From Pedobacter sp. Bi126 (GTDB taxonomy: Bacteria; Bacteroidota; Bacteroidia; Sphingobacteriales; Sphingobacteriaceae), in contig NZ_CAKKMS010000005.1 of NCBI RefSeq assembly GCF_918698245.1, positions 62,001 through 126,000 on the forward strand: DNA of 64,000 bases, in the 5' to 3' direction. A program made the position numbers and the translations under genes. The notes under the pieces are model-generated. The model did no database searches. It worked only from the letters and a program-made list of their open reading frames with translations, and was not told the DNA's origin. Position 1 is the first letter of the stretch, and the number at the start of each line of letters is the position of its first letter. Below, piece after piece: positions 34,641 through 43,808 of this stretch.

Positions 34641-36955
34641 TCGATAGAACGTTTATTGTAAATTAAATAACCGATATGCAATAATACACCATTTCTTTTA
34701 ACTGCATCATTATATAAATTATAACTTAGGCTTACGGGGCCGAGCGGTGAATGGTAAACTAAACCTGCAGTACCTGCATAGCGTATTTTTGTGATGGCTC
34801 TAGCATAATCTACATCCTGAAAATTATTCAGCTCAAACTCCTTATGGGGTAAAAATAAATAACCTTCCAATCTAAAATCGAGATTTTTTTTAACATTATA
34901 AATGTTTTTTATTCCGCCGGCAGCATAGGTTGTGGCCCTGAATTTATCCAGGAATAATGACCTGCTATCTTGCAAAGGATAAAAGGCCGGAGCAGTTAAA
35001 AGCGTAGCGTAATAATTGCTAAATAAAGGCTGGTTAGAGAAAACGCCTTCCACAATATAACCCAATGTGTATTTTTTGAGGTATAAAAAGTAGTTTTCCT
35101 GGGTAAGTTTTATGCTTCCCCACTGGCGCAAATGACTGCTGCCCGGGATTTTAACAAAACCTGGAGTGGTGCGGAAAATATTGCCGGGATTATAGTTTTC
35201 GCGGCCTGTGGTGTAATTGAAACTTAGCGAAAAGCTTTGACCTCTACTGGCATACTGTTTCCGGTTTAACGAATTCTTTTCGAGATTTAAGGATCCCCTA
35301 AATCCATTAAAAATAGTTTGATCGAGCAGGTCGCCTACCGCAAAGGTGTTGTTTGGGCTATAGCGATCATTATTATTGATAAAAGTAGAATGAAGTACAA
35401 TTTTGGTATTGTAATTTAAAGGCATTCCCATCATAAGGTCAATCTTACGGTCAGATTGTTCGATGTAAATGGGGCGTGGGTTTTCGATAAATATCTGGCT
35501 GGTATTATAAAAATTCCAGTGATTATAGGTTAACTCCGCGGCCAGAAACAAGGGAAGTCTGGTTGGATAATCTACCCGGCCATTAACCTGTACCGATTCG
35601 TAAAAGCGGCCAGAGTAAAAGCTGGTTCCAAAGGTATACGATTTTCGGTTGAGGTAATTGTACTGGGCGCCCAAAAAAACATTGCTGATGGGCCTTGTAG
35701 ATATATTGCCGCCTAATTCGAGTTTAAAGCTCTTTTTCGGCTGTGCCACTACCTCAAAAGTATAACTGTCTGTTGCTGCCTGATATGAAATTTTAGGAAA
35801 TACAGTTTCGAAAGTTTGGTCGGCAACCAGTTTATAATACCCACGTTTAATATCCTGCAGGTTAAAAGTAACTTTATCGCTTTTGAAAAGCCTTTCTACA
35901 TATTTTTTCTGCTGACTGTTTACACCGGTTACGATGATGTTGCTGAACTTTAGATCTGGCTTTCTCGCATTAAATTTTTCCCTTCTTTGTGCCAGTTCTT
36001 CATCGCTCACTCTTTTGCTGATTAAAGCTTTAATCCTTGGCATATCGGCTATTGTTGCATCATAGCCTTTTTTGATCAGCTCTTCTACAGGAGCAAAATT
36101 AGTTACGCTGTACGTAGCCAGGTTGGGTTGGATGTACACGCCGTTTTTCCCGATCATGGTAGAATCTGATTTGGATAGAAACATGTATACCAAAAAGCGG
36201 TTCATTAAACGATCGTCGATGTTTTTAGGGTATTCGTTATAGGTTTTTGAAGAAACATTGGCGCCGATCACATAATCAGGCTTAAAATCTCTTTCCATTA
36301 CATCAGCAGGGAAATTATTGTAAAGCCCCCCATCAAAAACGTATTTTCCATCCAATTTAATGGGCCGGTAGATAATCGGAACTGTCATGGTTGCCCTTAC
36401 TGCTTCTGCTAAACTTCCCTTGCTTACTGTGATACTTTTTTGCGAAAGCACATCTGCAACCATACACCGATAGGGAACAAAAAGATTATCAAAATTGTCT
36501 TTAGAAACAGCTGAAGCCTGGGCAAAAAGCTCGAGAAAGGCAAAATTTAATGGAATATCGTTAATGAGGTTAGAACGGAAGCTAAAATGAAAACCCGTAT
36601 CAATAGCCACTTTTGCGGTAAGCATAGAGGCATTGGGCGCATTTTTCTGAAAGAAAAAGGTGTAATCGCTGGTGTATCGTCCATTTACCCAATTTTGGAA
36701 GTCGTTGCTTCGTGCAATTTTTTCTATCTCCGCCGGGCTATAACCTGCGGCATACATGGCGCCAACTATGCCACCCATCGATGTGCCGGTAATGTAATCG
36801 ATAGGGATGTGATTTTCTTCCAAAGCCTTTAATGTGCCAATGTGCGCCAATCCTTTTGCACCGCCACCGCTAAACACAAGACCTACCTTTTGCGCCTGCA
36901 ATTGGTTACAGCACAGAACGAAGAGGATCAGCAAAAATCTTTTAAAAGTTACCAC
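34637..36955 (-). CDS. Secreted patatin-like phospholipase fused to a beta-barrel
   Basis: 772 residues. Signal peptide (RFLLILFVLCCNQLQAQ), then a patatin domain with oxyanion FSGGGAKG at 28-35, nucleophile Ser59 (GTSMG) and Asp208 (FDGG). Residues about 330-410 form a POTRA-like segment (FSNIIVTGVNSQQKKYVERLF), and the rest is a 16-strand-like outer-membrane barrel ending LLHIGYLIYNKRSIE. This matches PlpD-type patatin-POTRA-barrel proteins in which the barrel anchors or exports the lipase. The small gene 34110-34640 follows with a 4-bp overlap. Fully distinct from the cytosolic CBASS patatin. Confidence 0.85.
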   Translation of the reverse strand: MVTFKRFLLILFVLCCNQLQAQKVGLVFSGGGAKGLAHIGTLKALEENHIPIDYITGTSMGGIVGAMYAAGYSPAEIEKIARSNDFQNWVNGRYTSDYTFFFQKNAPNASMLTAKVAIDTGFHFSFRSNLINDIPLNFAFLELFAQASAVSKDNFDNLFVPYRCMVADVLSQKSITVSKGSLAEAVRATMTVPIIYRPIKLDGKYVFDGGLYNNFPADVMERDFKPDYVIGANVSSKTYNEYPKNIDDRLMNRFLVYMFLSKSDSTMIGKNGVYIQPNLATYSVTNFAPVEELIKKGYDATIADMPRIKALISKRVSDEELAQRREKFNARKPDLKFSNIIVTGVNSQQKKYVERLFKSDKVTFNLQDIKRGYYKLVADQTFETVFPKISYQAATDSYTFEVVAQPKKSFKLELGGNISTRPISNVFLGAQYNYLNRKSYTFGTSFYSGRFYESVQVNGRVDYPTRLPLFLAAELTYNHWNFYNTSQIFIENPRPIYIEQSDRKIDLMMGMPLNYNTKIVLHSTFINNNDRYSPNNTFAVGDLLDQTIFNGFRGSLNLEKNSLNRKQYASRGQSFSLSFNYTTGRENYNPGNIFRTTPGFVKIPGSSHLRQWGSIKLTQENYFLYLKKYTLGYIVEGVFSNQPLFSNYYATLLTAPAFYPLQDSRSLFLDKFRATTYAAGGIKNIYNVKKNLDFRLEGYLFLPHKEFELNNFQDVDYARAITKIRYAGTAGLVYHSPLGPVSLSYNLYNDAVKRNGVLLHIGYLIYNKRSIE

Positions 36956-36982
36956 CCTTAAAAATAGGGGTTTTCTTTTAAA

Positions 36983-37456
36983 TTAGTTCAACATGAAAAT
37001 GTTATAAGTTAAAATTGTGGCGAAACTTACCCAAAGGAAATAAGGAATAAAAATCAGTCCTGCCCATTTATTTATTTTATAGAAAACTAAACCATTAATT
37101 ACAATAATAATTAGCAACAGTATAATTTCGGCCAGGGCAAAACCTATCTCGTGCAGGTGAAAGAAAATAAATGACCAGGCTAAATTTAAAATTAACTGAA
37201 TGAGGTAAATGGCCACTGTTCGTGGAAAATGAACAATTTTATCGCGCCTTACCCATACCAGATAGGCCGCTATGCCAATAAGTACATAAAGTGTAGTCCA
37301 AACAGGCCCAAAAAGCCAGTCAGGTGGATTGAAAGAAGGTTTGTTTATTGTACGATACCATGTTTTAACAGATTGAAGTGTTGCCCACGAACCAAGGGCA
37401 CCAACACCCAATGTGATGGCAATATTGATAACAAAAGCTACCGGTTTAAATTTCAT
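36983..37456 (-). CDS. tspO: TspO/MBR-family tryptophan-rich sensory protein
   Basis: 157 residues with five transmembrane helices. KTWYRTINKPSFNPPDWLFGPVWT (about 31-54) and LNLAWSFIFF match the TspO signature; the NPP loop and the Trp-rich helix form the ligand pocket for porphyrins. TspO proteins handle tetrapyrroles or redox signals in the membrane. It sits between the patatin-barrel gene (27-bp gap) and the M28 peptidase on the same strand, but the functions are unrelated. Confidence 0.88.
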   Translation of the reverse strand: MKFKPVAFVINIAITLGVGALGSWATLQSVKTWYRTINKPSFNPPDWLFGPVWTTLYVLIGIAAYLVWVRRDKIVHFPRTVAIYLIQLILNLAWSFIFFHLHEIGFALAEIILLLIIIVINGLVFYKINKWAGLIFIPYFLWVSFATILTYNIFMLN

Positions 37457-37500
37457 GTTATAAATTTGAGTTTAAACAATGGAAAATTCTAAATGTTTTA

Positions 37501-38850
37501 TTACCTGCCAATGCCTGGCACTACAGGTAAACTCTCATTATCATCATTCCCAACGCTTTGTACTGCAAATAAATAATTGTCTTTACTATAAGGTAATCGC
37601 AATTCGGTGGCAGAAGTGAAAAATTTCTTTTCCCAAACGGCACTGCTGGTTTCGCGCATTAAAACATAATAGCCCTTTACTGTGCCATTAGCAGGTGCTT
37701 TCCAGTATAAAAAGGTAGCGTTGCTCAGGTTTTTTACATCAATTTTTACTTCGGTAGGGCTTGAGGGTGCTTTGGCGAGATTGGCCAAAACCGCAATATT
37801 TACACCTGTATTTTTACGCAGATATTCGAAATCCATAAATTCCTGAAGGTCGCCATACTTAATGCCTTTCTCCGTTCTAAGGTCTTGGTGTTGGTGATCG
37901 AAGTTTTCGTTCATTTCGGTTATGCGAACCGCCGTAAATCCATTTTCTACGAATGGGGTATGATCTCCACCCCGGAGAAATCTATCGTTCCTGTAAATTA
38001 ATTTAACTTCTAACTGATCTACATAACGCTCGCCTATTTCTTTAACATACCGTGCCAACTGACGGCTTTTGCCATCGTTCTCTAAACCAAACTGACGGAT
38101 GCTCTTCGCATTTTTATCCAGATCGAAGCTGGGTAAACCCTCACTAAATACTCGCAGCCTGGTATTGTCGATGATTTGTGTTTCGCTACTGTTGTTGCTG
38201 CCAATCATATCATTGTTTAACATGGCGTCGACATTCCAGTTTTCTTTTTTTGCTTTTGCAGCCATAAAACCAGAGCCTAATAACGATTGTTCTTCACCGC
38301 TTACGGCTACAAAAATTATGGTGGCCGGAAATTTATATCGACTCATAATTCTTGCAGCCTCAATTACACCCGCAACACCACTACCATCATCATTGGCGCC
38401 AGGTGCATCACTGGTTCTGTTCATTACATCGGTAACCCGGCTATCGAGGTGTCCGCTCACCACATAAACGCGTTTGTCGTTTGCATCAGTGCCTTTTAAT
38501 ATAGCTACAGCATTGCCCAAAAGTGTAGGCTGATCTACTCTTTTGCCATCGGGTTTAAATGTAATGGTATCCAGGTATGCAGTAAGCCTGCCATCACTTT
38601 GCTTTGCAAACTGATTAAACTTATTTACGACCCAATTTCTGGCAGCTCCAATTCCTTTCGTTTTACTTTTAATATCACTAAGCGTATTTCTTGTTCCGAA
38701 AGAAACCATTTTACTGATATACGATTTTAGCGAATCCTGATTTACAGCTTTAACCATTTTATCAATATCCTGATTTCGGTTAACCACAACTTGTGCCTGT
38801 AGCGGTAAACTTATGGTAACAAGAAGTAGGAGTGTATAGATTTTTTTCAT
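37501..38850 (-). CDS. Secreted M28-family metallopeptidase
   Basis: 449 residues with signal peptide (KKIYTLLLLVTISLPLQAQ). Zinc ligands and catalytic acids are intact: His134 (GHLDS), Asp154 (GANDDGSG), Glu186/Glu187 (SGEEQ), Asp214 (NNDMIG), His297 (GGDHTPF). The last ~85 residues form a fibronectin-III-like domain (ATFLYWKAPANGTVKGYYVL). M28 enzymes are aminopeptidases or carboxypeptidase-like; this one is likely periplasmic or outer-membrane exported and degrades peptides for nutrition. No T9SS C-terminal signal is evident. Confidence 0.88.
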   Translation of the reverse strand: MKKIYTLLLLVTISLPLQAQVVVNRNQDIDKMVKAVNQDSLKSYISKMVSFGTRNTLSDIKSKTKGIGAARNWVVNKFNQFAKQSDGRLTAYLDTITFKPDGKRVDQPTLLGNAVAILKGTDANDKRVYVVSGHLDSRVTDVMNRTSDAPGANDDGSGVAGVIEAARIMSRYKFPATIIFVAVSGEEQSLLGSGFMAAKAKKENWNVDAMLNNDMIGSNNSSETQIIDNTRLRVFSEGLPSFDLDKNAKSIRQFGLENDGKSRQLARYVKEIGERYVDQLEVKLIYRNDRFLRGGDHTPFVENGFTAVRITEMNENFDHQHQDLRTEKGIKYGDLQEFMDFEYLRKNTGVNIAVLANLAKAPSSPTEVKIDVKNLSNATFLYWKAPANGTVKGYYVLMRETSSAVWEKKFFTSATELRLPYSKDNYLFAVQSVGNDDNESLPVVPGIGR

Positions 38851-38955
38851 CTGTCGGTTTTTTCAGAAACAATGATTTTATTTAAAAACGAATATATTGA
38901 ATGATTCCTTGAATACAGGCGGTTTAAGCCTAATCTCTTGTAACATTTTGGGCAT

Positions 38956-38988
38956 AAAAAAGGCCCTTCGAAACTAATCAAAGGGCCT
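38956..38988 (-). terminator. Terminator of the M16-like gene
   Basis: Minus strand: GAGGCCCTTTGA, loop, TTCGAAGGGCC followed by TTTTTT. It lies 17 bp beyond the stop codon at 39006. Confidence 0.8.
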
Positions 38989-39005
38989 CAAATTTAATTT
39001 TAATA

Positions 39006-39626
39006 TTACCTTGCCACAGTTAATGCAAGTTCTTGCGTCGGGTTCCAGTTGCCAAAAGCTTTTTTAGCTGAGGCTTTGGCTGTATTTAATTCAACATCTC
39101 CGGCAATCGTTAAAAATGTTTTTTCTGGAGAGATCTGGCTGTAAAAGTTTTTAACATCTTCCAAGGTTAATGCATTGATCGAATTTTCATTTACTGTTTG
39201 GTCATAATCGTAATTCTGCAATGTTATACTGGCAATTAACTTAGCTTTAGCCGTATTAAAAGTTTTCTGGTCGATGCTTGCATGTTGAATTACCGAAGCC
39301 ATTATTGCCAGGTCTTTATCAAGATCCGCATTTAGTGTAGCCAGTTTGCCGCTATTGTCGTTGAAACTAATACTCGGGTTTTTACCTGCATTTTCGTTTA
39401 ATACCGCATTTAATAATTCAACCACACCATCTTTTTTATGGCCGAAAGCTTTGCTATCCAGCGTAAAACTTGAGTATGCTTTTGGCGACCTGTCATTTTC
39501 TGATATGATGATGTTCATGCCATTTTTGAGTTTATAGCCAACAGGTTCTTTAAAAGATTGTGCTTTAGCGTTGTAAATGCATAGCAAGCTTAATGCTGCA
39601 ATGAAGATTTTTTTGATTTTGTTCAT
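39006..39626 (-). CDS. Secreted M16 (insulinase)-like protein lacking the zinc site
   Basis: 206 residues with signal peptide (KKIFIAALSLLCIYNAKAQ). The body follows the M16 fold: KLKNGMNIIISEND at the start, then VELLNAVLNENAG, then TLEDVKNFYSQISPEKTFLTIAGDV, which is the standard ending of an M16 half-domain. The HxxEH zinc motif expected at about 64-68 reads GHKKDGVVELL, so it is not a protease. The gene is about half the normal M16 subunit length, which fits a non-catalytic partner; the catalytic subunit is not in the window. Its terminator shows that it is a separate unit. Confidence 0.65.
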   Translation of the reverse strand: MNKIKKIFIAALSLLCIYNAKAQSFKEPVGYKLKNGMNIIISENDRSPKAYSSFTLDSKAFGHKKDGVVELLNAVLNENAGKNPSISFNDNSGKLATLNADLDKDLAIMASVIQHASIDQKTFNTAKAKLIASITLQNYDYDQTVNENSINALTLEDVKNFYSQISPEKTFLTIAGDVELNTAKASAKKAFGNWNPTQELALTVAR

Positions 39627-40342
39627 TTTGTTCTTTCTGTTTTAGGGGTGATGCTGTAACTGGATGTACGTTTTTTTAAGCTAATTTGGTATTATCTAGG
39701 TATTGGATGGGTGAAAATCCTAGACGAACGGGCGTATATACGTGATGAAGACTTGAATAGTTTTTGCAAATATATACTTTATTCATTTTGTTCATTATTT
39801 ATTCGCGAAAATATTCTCCAGCCACGCGAAGTTTAATTGCAGTGATAACCTAAATGCTTTCAAACATTTATGTAATGAGTTTAGGCCCTAAACTGAGCGC
39901 GCGCTTTACAGGCTATTGAGGATGATAATTTAACTGTCGATTAGTATAGAGTAACAGGCAATTTCATTAAGTTAAGCCATTCGACACCAGCAAAAAATAA
40001 TTTAACCACAGATGGAAGGGATGCACACAGATATGAAAATCCATGTTTATCTGTGGTTAAAAACGCTTAACTTAATGACATCGAGGTAATGGGTAATGTG
40101 CCATTCGATACCAGCAAAAATAATTTAATCACAGATGGGAAGGGATGCACACAGATATGAAATCCGTGTTTATCTGTACTCATCTGTGGTTAAAATGCTT
40201 AACTTAATGACATTGCGGTAAAGGGTAAGGCTGATTACCATAAACTGCAAAAAGGCTAAAGAAAAAGCGCAGGTGTTTTTAAACAATGGCGGTGCTTTTT
40301 CTTTGCTAAAAGGTTTTTAATTTATCGCTGGCCGAAAAATCA
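39627..40342. other. Long intergenic region with tandem repeats
   Basis: About 715 bp between two minus-strand genes. The two 124-bp units at 39976-40215 are the main structure; the rest is AT-rich and empty of ORFs. Confidence 0.6.
39976..40215. repeat. 124-bp tandem duplication carrying CACAGAT hairpins (copies 2 and 3)
   Basis: Unit 1 starts at 39976 (GCCATTCGACACCAGCAAAA) and unit 2 at 40100 (GCCATTCGATACCAGCAAAA). Each contains TTTAA(C/T)CACAGATGG, ATGCACACAGATATGAAA, TTTATCTGT and CTTAACTTAATGACAT, the same element as 1719-1810. Confidence 0.8.
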
Positions 40343-41215
40343 TTAGGAGGCATACAGGTGATCAGATGCCGATTTTAAAGGGATATCTTCAATAAAGTCT
40401 TTTATTTCCCTGATGGTTTCTTCTGGTTCGCTAATGTGCGGAAAATGCCCTGTGGCTTTCATTACAACCAAAAAATTCTCTGGTGTATTTTTATGGATAA
40501 ATTCGCCGGCTGATAAAGGAGCCATAATATCGTTCGAACTTTGCAGGGTAAGGCTTGGCACGCCCAGATTCTTTAAATCGTCTCTATAATCGGCCTTAAA
40601 AGTAGCCATTGCAAAGGCCAGGGCCACGCTTGGGTCGGTAGCCTCAAAACATTCCTGTAAAAAATCAGCTAATTCGGGTTTTAAAGGACTATTCATCACT
40701 ACTGGAGCCAATTGTTTGCTCCAGGCCACATAATCATCTGCTATGTGCTCAAATATGTTTTCAATATCTTCAATATTAAATCCGCCGATATAATCACGAT
40801 CATTTAAGTACCTCGGCGAAGGACCAATAAAAACTAATTTTTTAAATGCTTCTGGCATCTGTAATGCGGCAATCATGCCAATCATGCTGCTTACCGAGTG
40901 ACCAACAAAAATAATATTGTTTAAATCAAGCGCTTCTATAATATCGATTACATCACAGGCATATCCTTCGAGTGTAGCATATTTCCGTTGGTCGTATTGG
41001 CTTAGGTCTGAATCGCCAGATCCAACATAATCAAATAGTATTACTTTGTAGGATTGGAGAAAAGCATCTGTAATAAATTTCCAGGAACTTTGCGCACAGC
41101 CAAAGCCATGGGCAAATACAATTACCTGGCTCCCTTCGCCAAGGATTTTAACGTTGTTTCTGATGAGAATAGGATGCAAGATATTTGGTTTAAAATTCTT
41201 ACTTAAGTTAAGCAA
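40343..41215 (-). CDS. Alpha/beta hydrolase, RsbQ/KAI2-like
   Basis: 290 residues, cytosolic. Core alpha/beta fold with AHGFGCAQSSWKFI, FDYVGSGDSDLSQYD and the triad Ser107 (VGHSVSS), Asp229 (SSNDIMAP), His257 (TGHFPHIS), matching RsbQ and karrikin-receptor-type hydrolases. RsbQ passes energy-stress signals to RsbP phosphatases with a small hydrophobic ligand; no RsbP/PAS-PP2C gene is present beside it here, so its partner is elsewhere or the role differs. Single gene. Confidence 0.82.
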   Translation of the reverse strand: MLNLSKNFKPNILHPILIRNNVKILGEGSQVIVFAHGFGCAQSSWKFITDAFLQSYKVILFDYVGSGDSDLSQYDQRKYATLEGYACDVIDIIEALDLNNIIFVGHSVSSMIGMIAALQMPEAFKKLVFIGPSPRYLNDRDYIGGFNIEDIENIFEHIADDYVAWSKQLAPVVMNSPLKPELADFLQECFEATDPSVALAFAMATFKADYRDDLKNLGVPSLTLQSSNDIMAPLSAGEFIHKNTPENFLVVMKATGHFPHISEPEETIREIKDFIEDIPLKSASDHLYAS

Positions 41216-41337
41216 TGTTATTATGTTTTTCTTAAAAAATAAATAATGAACGCAATGTATTGCTGATTAGCGAATATTTTATGTTTTGCACTTAATTGTT
41301 ATCTTGCGTTATATCTATACTAAAACGATTAAGTTGT

Positions 41338-43416
41338 ATGAGAAACAGTATTTCTATATTATTGATAATGTGCTTTTCAGCATTTTGCGCGCAGAGCCAG
41401 GTAAATCTAAAAGCCTTTAAAGCTAACGGAGCTACCGTTTCTTCCAATCAAAAAGAACTCATGCTCACCTGGCCAGCTGGTAAAGGAACATTAGGTAAAA
41501 TGATTTTAGATCTTGACCGTACCAAACCATTGTTTAAAAGTTTGCTGTTAGGTAAGCAAGGCGCCTTAAAAGAAGTTGCGGCTCATCTCGACCCTGGATT
41601 TGTGCTGAGAATAGGTAAACGCACTTTAAGTCCAAACAGTGGGGGCTGGGATGTTTTTTTCGACCGGGTTCCAACCAGACCATATACCACAAATGTTGTA
41701 AAATTCGAAAAAGGGGCAGCCAGTGTTTCTACGAAGGGCTCGCAAACTGTGGTGCGAATAAATGGAGTTCAATGCGAAAACTTTAGCGGTGCTTTAGAAA
41801 TAACACTTTACAATGGAAGCCCTTTGTTTAATGTGGCTGCAGTGGTATCAACCCCAAAAGATTCTACAGCCATTTTATACGATGCCGGATTGCTCAGCAA
41901 AAAAGATATCTGGTCTAATATCGCCTGGTCTGATGTAAAAGGAAACCTTCAGCGCGAAAAGGCAGCACAAGCAGATCCAAGTAAAAACCTGGAAGTAAAA
42001 TACCGCACCGTTATCGGCGAAAATAATGGTGGAAGTTTGGCCGTTTTTCCTGCTCCGCATCAATATTTCTATCCCTTAGATGAAGCTTTTAACCTTAAAT
42101 TTACCTGGAAAGGCAGTAATTATTTAAACTTAATCCCCGACTTTGGTATCGGGATCAGGCAGGATCCATTAGGCGATAAACGTTATGTGCCTTGGTTTAA
42201 TGCACCACCAAATACCCAACAGCGTCTTAATTTTTTCTGTTTATTGAGCACTGGGAAGGCAGGGGCAGCGTTGGATGAAGTTAAAAAGTTTACGCACAAT
42301 GATACTTATGAGCCCTTGGCAGGTTATAAAACAATGGCTAGCCATTTCCACAATGAGTTTATTTCGGATGTAGTGCTGAGTGGAAAAGCCGTTCCGGAAA
42401 AGCCCGAATTTGTTGAGGTATTGAAAAAGGCGGGTTTAAATATTGTTAAGCTTGCCGAATTTCACGGACCAGGCCACCCCAAAGGACCCGATTCTGTTCG
42501 TTTAAAGGAATTAGATGCCTTGTTTAAACAAACTAAAAGGTTATCTGATCCAAATTTTTTATTGTTACCAGGAGAAGAAGCCAATAATTTTTATGGAGGG
42601 CATTGGCTGGCATTTTTTCCTAAACCAATTTATTGGATTATGTCGAGAAAAAGCGATCAGCCTTTCGAAGCTAACGATTCTAAATATGGTAAAGTTTACC
42701 GCATTAATGATAAAACAGAAATGCTTAAACTATTGGAACAAGAACATGGCTTAGCCTGGACTGCCCATGCCCGAACAAAGGCTTCAACAGGTTATCCAGA
42801 CAAATATAAAGAAGAAGACTTTTTTAAATCGGAGACTTTTATGGGCGCTGCCTGGAAGGCCATTCCAGGAGATCTTTCGCTGCCAACCTTAAGTAAACGG
42901 GTATTGAACCTGATGGATGATATGGCCAATTGGGGTTTGAAAAAACACATTATCTCAGAGGCTGATATCTTTACCATTACTGAGCAAAATGAAATGTACG
43001 CACACTTAAACGTGAATTATTTGCAGTTGGATAAGGTACCTAATTATGCAGATGGTTGGCAACCTGTTTTAGATGTAATGCGGAAAGGAAAGTTTTTTGT
43101 ATCAACAGGAGAGGTATTGATCCCGAGTTTTAATGTTAATGGAAAGGGCGCAGGAGAAACTTTGAAGGTTGATAATAGCGGAAAAGTAAAGATAAATATG
43201 CGCCTCGACTGGACATTCCCCTTAAGCTTTGTCGAAATTGTATCGGGTGATGGAACTAAGGTTTATCGAAACCGCATTAATTTGAATGCTACACAGGCTT
43301 TTGGGAAAAAGGATTTTAGTTGGCCAGTTAATTTAAAAGGGCGTAAGTGGGTAAGGGTAGAGGCTTGGGATATTGCCACTAATGGTGCTTTTACACAAAT
43401 GGTTTGGCTGGAGTAG
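41338..43416 (+). CDS. Secreted PHP-like metal-dependent hydrolase, 692 aa
   Basis: Start ATG 41338 (MRNSISILLIMCFSAFCAQSQ), a clean signal peptide; the in-frame ATG at 41296 adds an unneeded N-terminus. The first ~330 residues form beta-rich domains (WDVFFDRVP, RPYTTNVVKFEKG). The second half carries a PHP-type metal site: MASHFHNEF (HxH), LAEFHGPGHP, LLPGEEANN, AWTAHARTK, SEADIF. The last ~100 residues are a beta domain. Such proteins are phosphoesterases or amidohydrolase-like; a phosphate ester or sugar substrate in the periplasm is likely, but I cannot name it. Confidence 0.65.
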   Translation: MRNSISILLIMCFSAFCAQSQVNLKAFKANGATVSSNQKELMLTWPAGKGTLGKMILDLDRTKPLFKSLLLGKQGALKEVAAHLDPGFVLRIGKRTLSPNSGGWDVFFDRVPTRPYTTNVVKFEKGAASVSTKGSQTVVRINGVQCENFSGALEITLYNGSPLFNVAAVVSTPKDSTAILYDAGLLSKKDIWSNIAWSDVKGNLQREKAAQADPSKNLEVKYRTVIGENNGGSLAVFPAPHQYFYPLDEAFNLKFTWKGSNYLNLIPDFGIGIRQDPLGDKRYVPWFNAPPNTQQRLNFFCLLSTGKAGAALDEVKKFTHNDTYEPLAGYKTMASHFHNEFISDVVLSGKAVPEKPEFVEVLKKAGLNIVKLAEFHGPGHPKGPDSVRLKELDALFKQTKRLSDPNFLLLPGEEANNFYGGHWLAFFPKPIYWIMSRKSDQPFEANDSKYGKVYRINDKTEMLKLLEQEHGLAWTAHARTKASTGYPDKYKEEDFFKSETFMGAAWKAIPGDLSLPTLSKRVLNLMDDMANWGLKKHIISEADIFTITEQNEMYAHLNVNYLQLDKVPNYADGWQPVLDVMRKGKFFVSTGEVLIPSFNVNGKGAGETLKVDNSGKVKINMRLDWTFPLSFVEIVSGDGTKVYRNRINLNATQAFGKKDFSWPVNLKGRKWVRVEAWDIATNGAFTQMVWLE

Positions 43417-43421
43417 TTGTA

Positions 43422-43447
43422 CTGTCATTCTGAGCGCAGCGAAGAAT
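43422..43447 (+). repeat. Left arm of a 27-bp inverted repeat pair
   Basis: CTGTCATTCTGAGCGCAGCGAAGAAT. The reverse complement matches 43819-43845 at all but two positions. The pair brackets ~370 bp of non-coding sequence with no ORF. Confidence 0.7.
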
Positions 43448-43808
43448 CTCTAAGCGATGAAACACTTAAAATTATACGATCTGTCGTCCTGAAGGGTAAT
43501 TTATTTTATAATGATAGGAGGATTTAAAGGATTAAATCTCCTCAGATTATCGTCATTGATTATAAACTTAAATGCGCTTATATTTCTCAGATGGTAAAAT
43601 AACAATGCTATATTCGAAAAAGACCATGAATAGCATTCTAGAACTACCCCCGAAGACCAATTTGACGTTCATAAGTATAAAAAGTACTTACGAACTCCAA
43701 CGTCGAGTTTCCGTGTTTCTGCGCTTCCGTGGCAAAATTGGTTTTCTAGTGTTTGGTGGGTAACCAAACAGTGTAAGGATTTAATATATACATTGAATAA
43801 TAATCCCA

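Noticed and set aside
43572..43763. 63-aa plus frame between the PHP-like gene and the cluster
   Set aside because: Short, in repeat-rich DNA and with no coding features.
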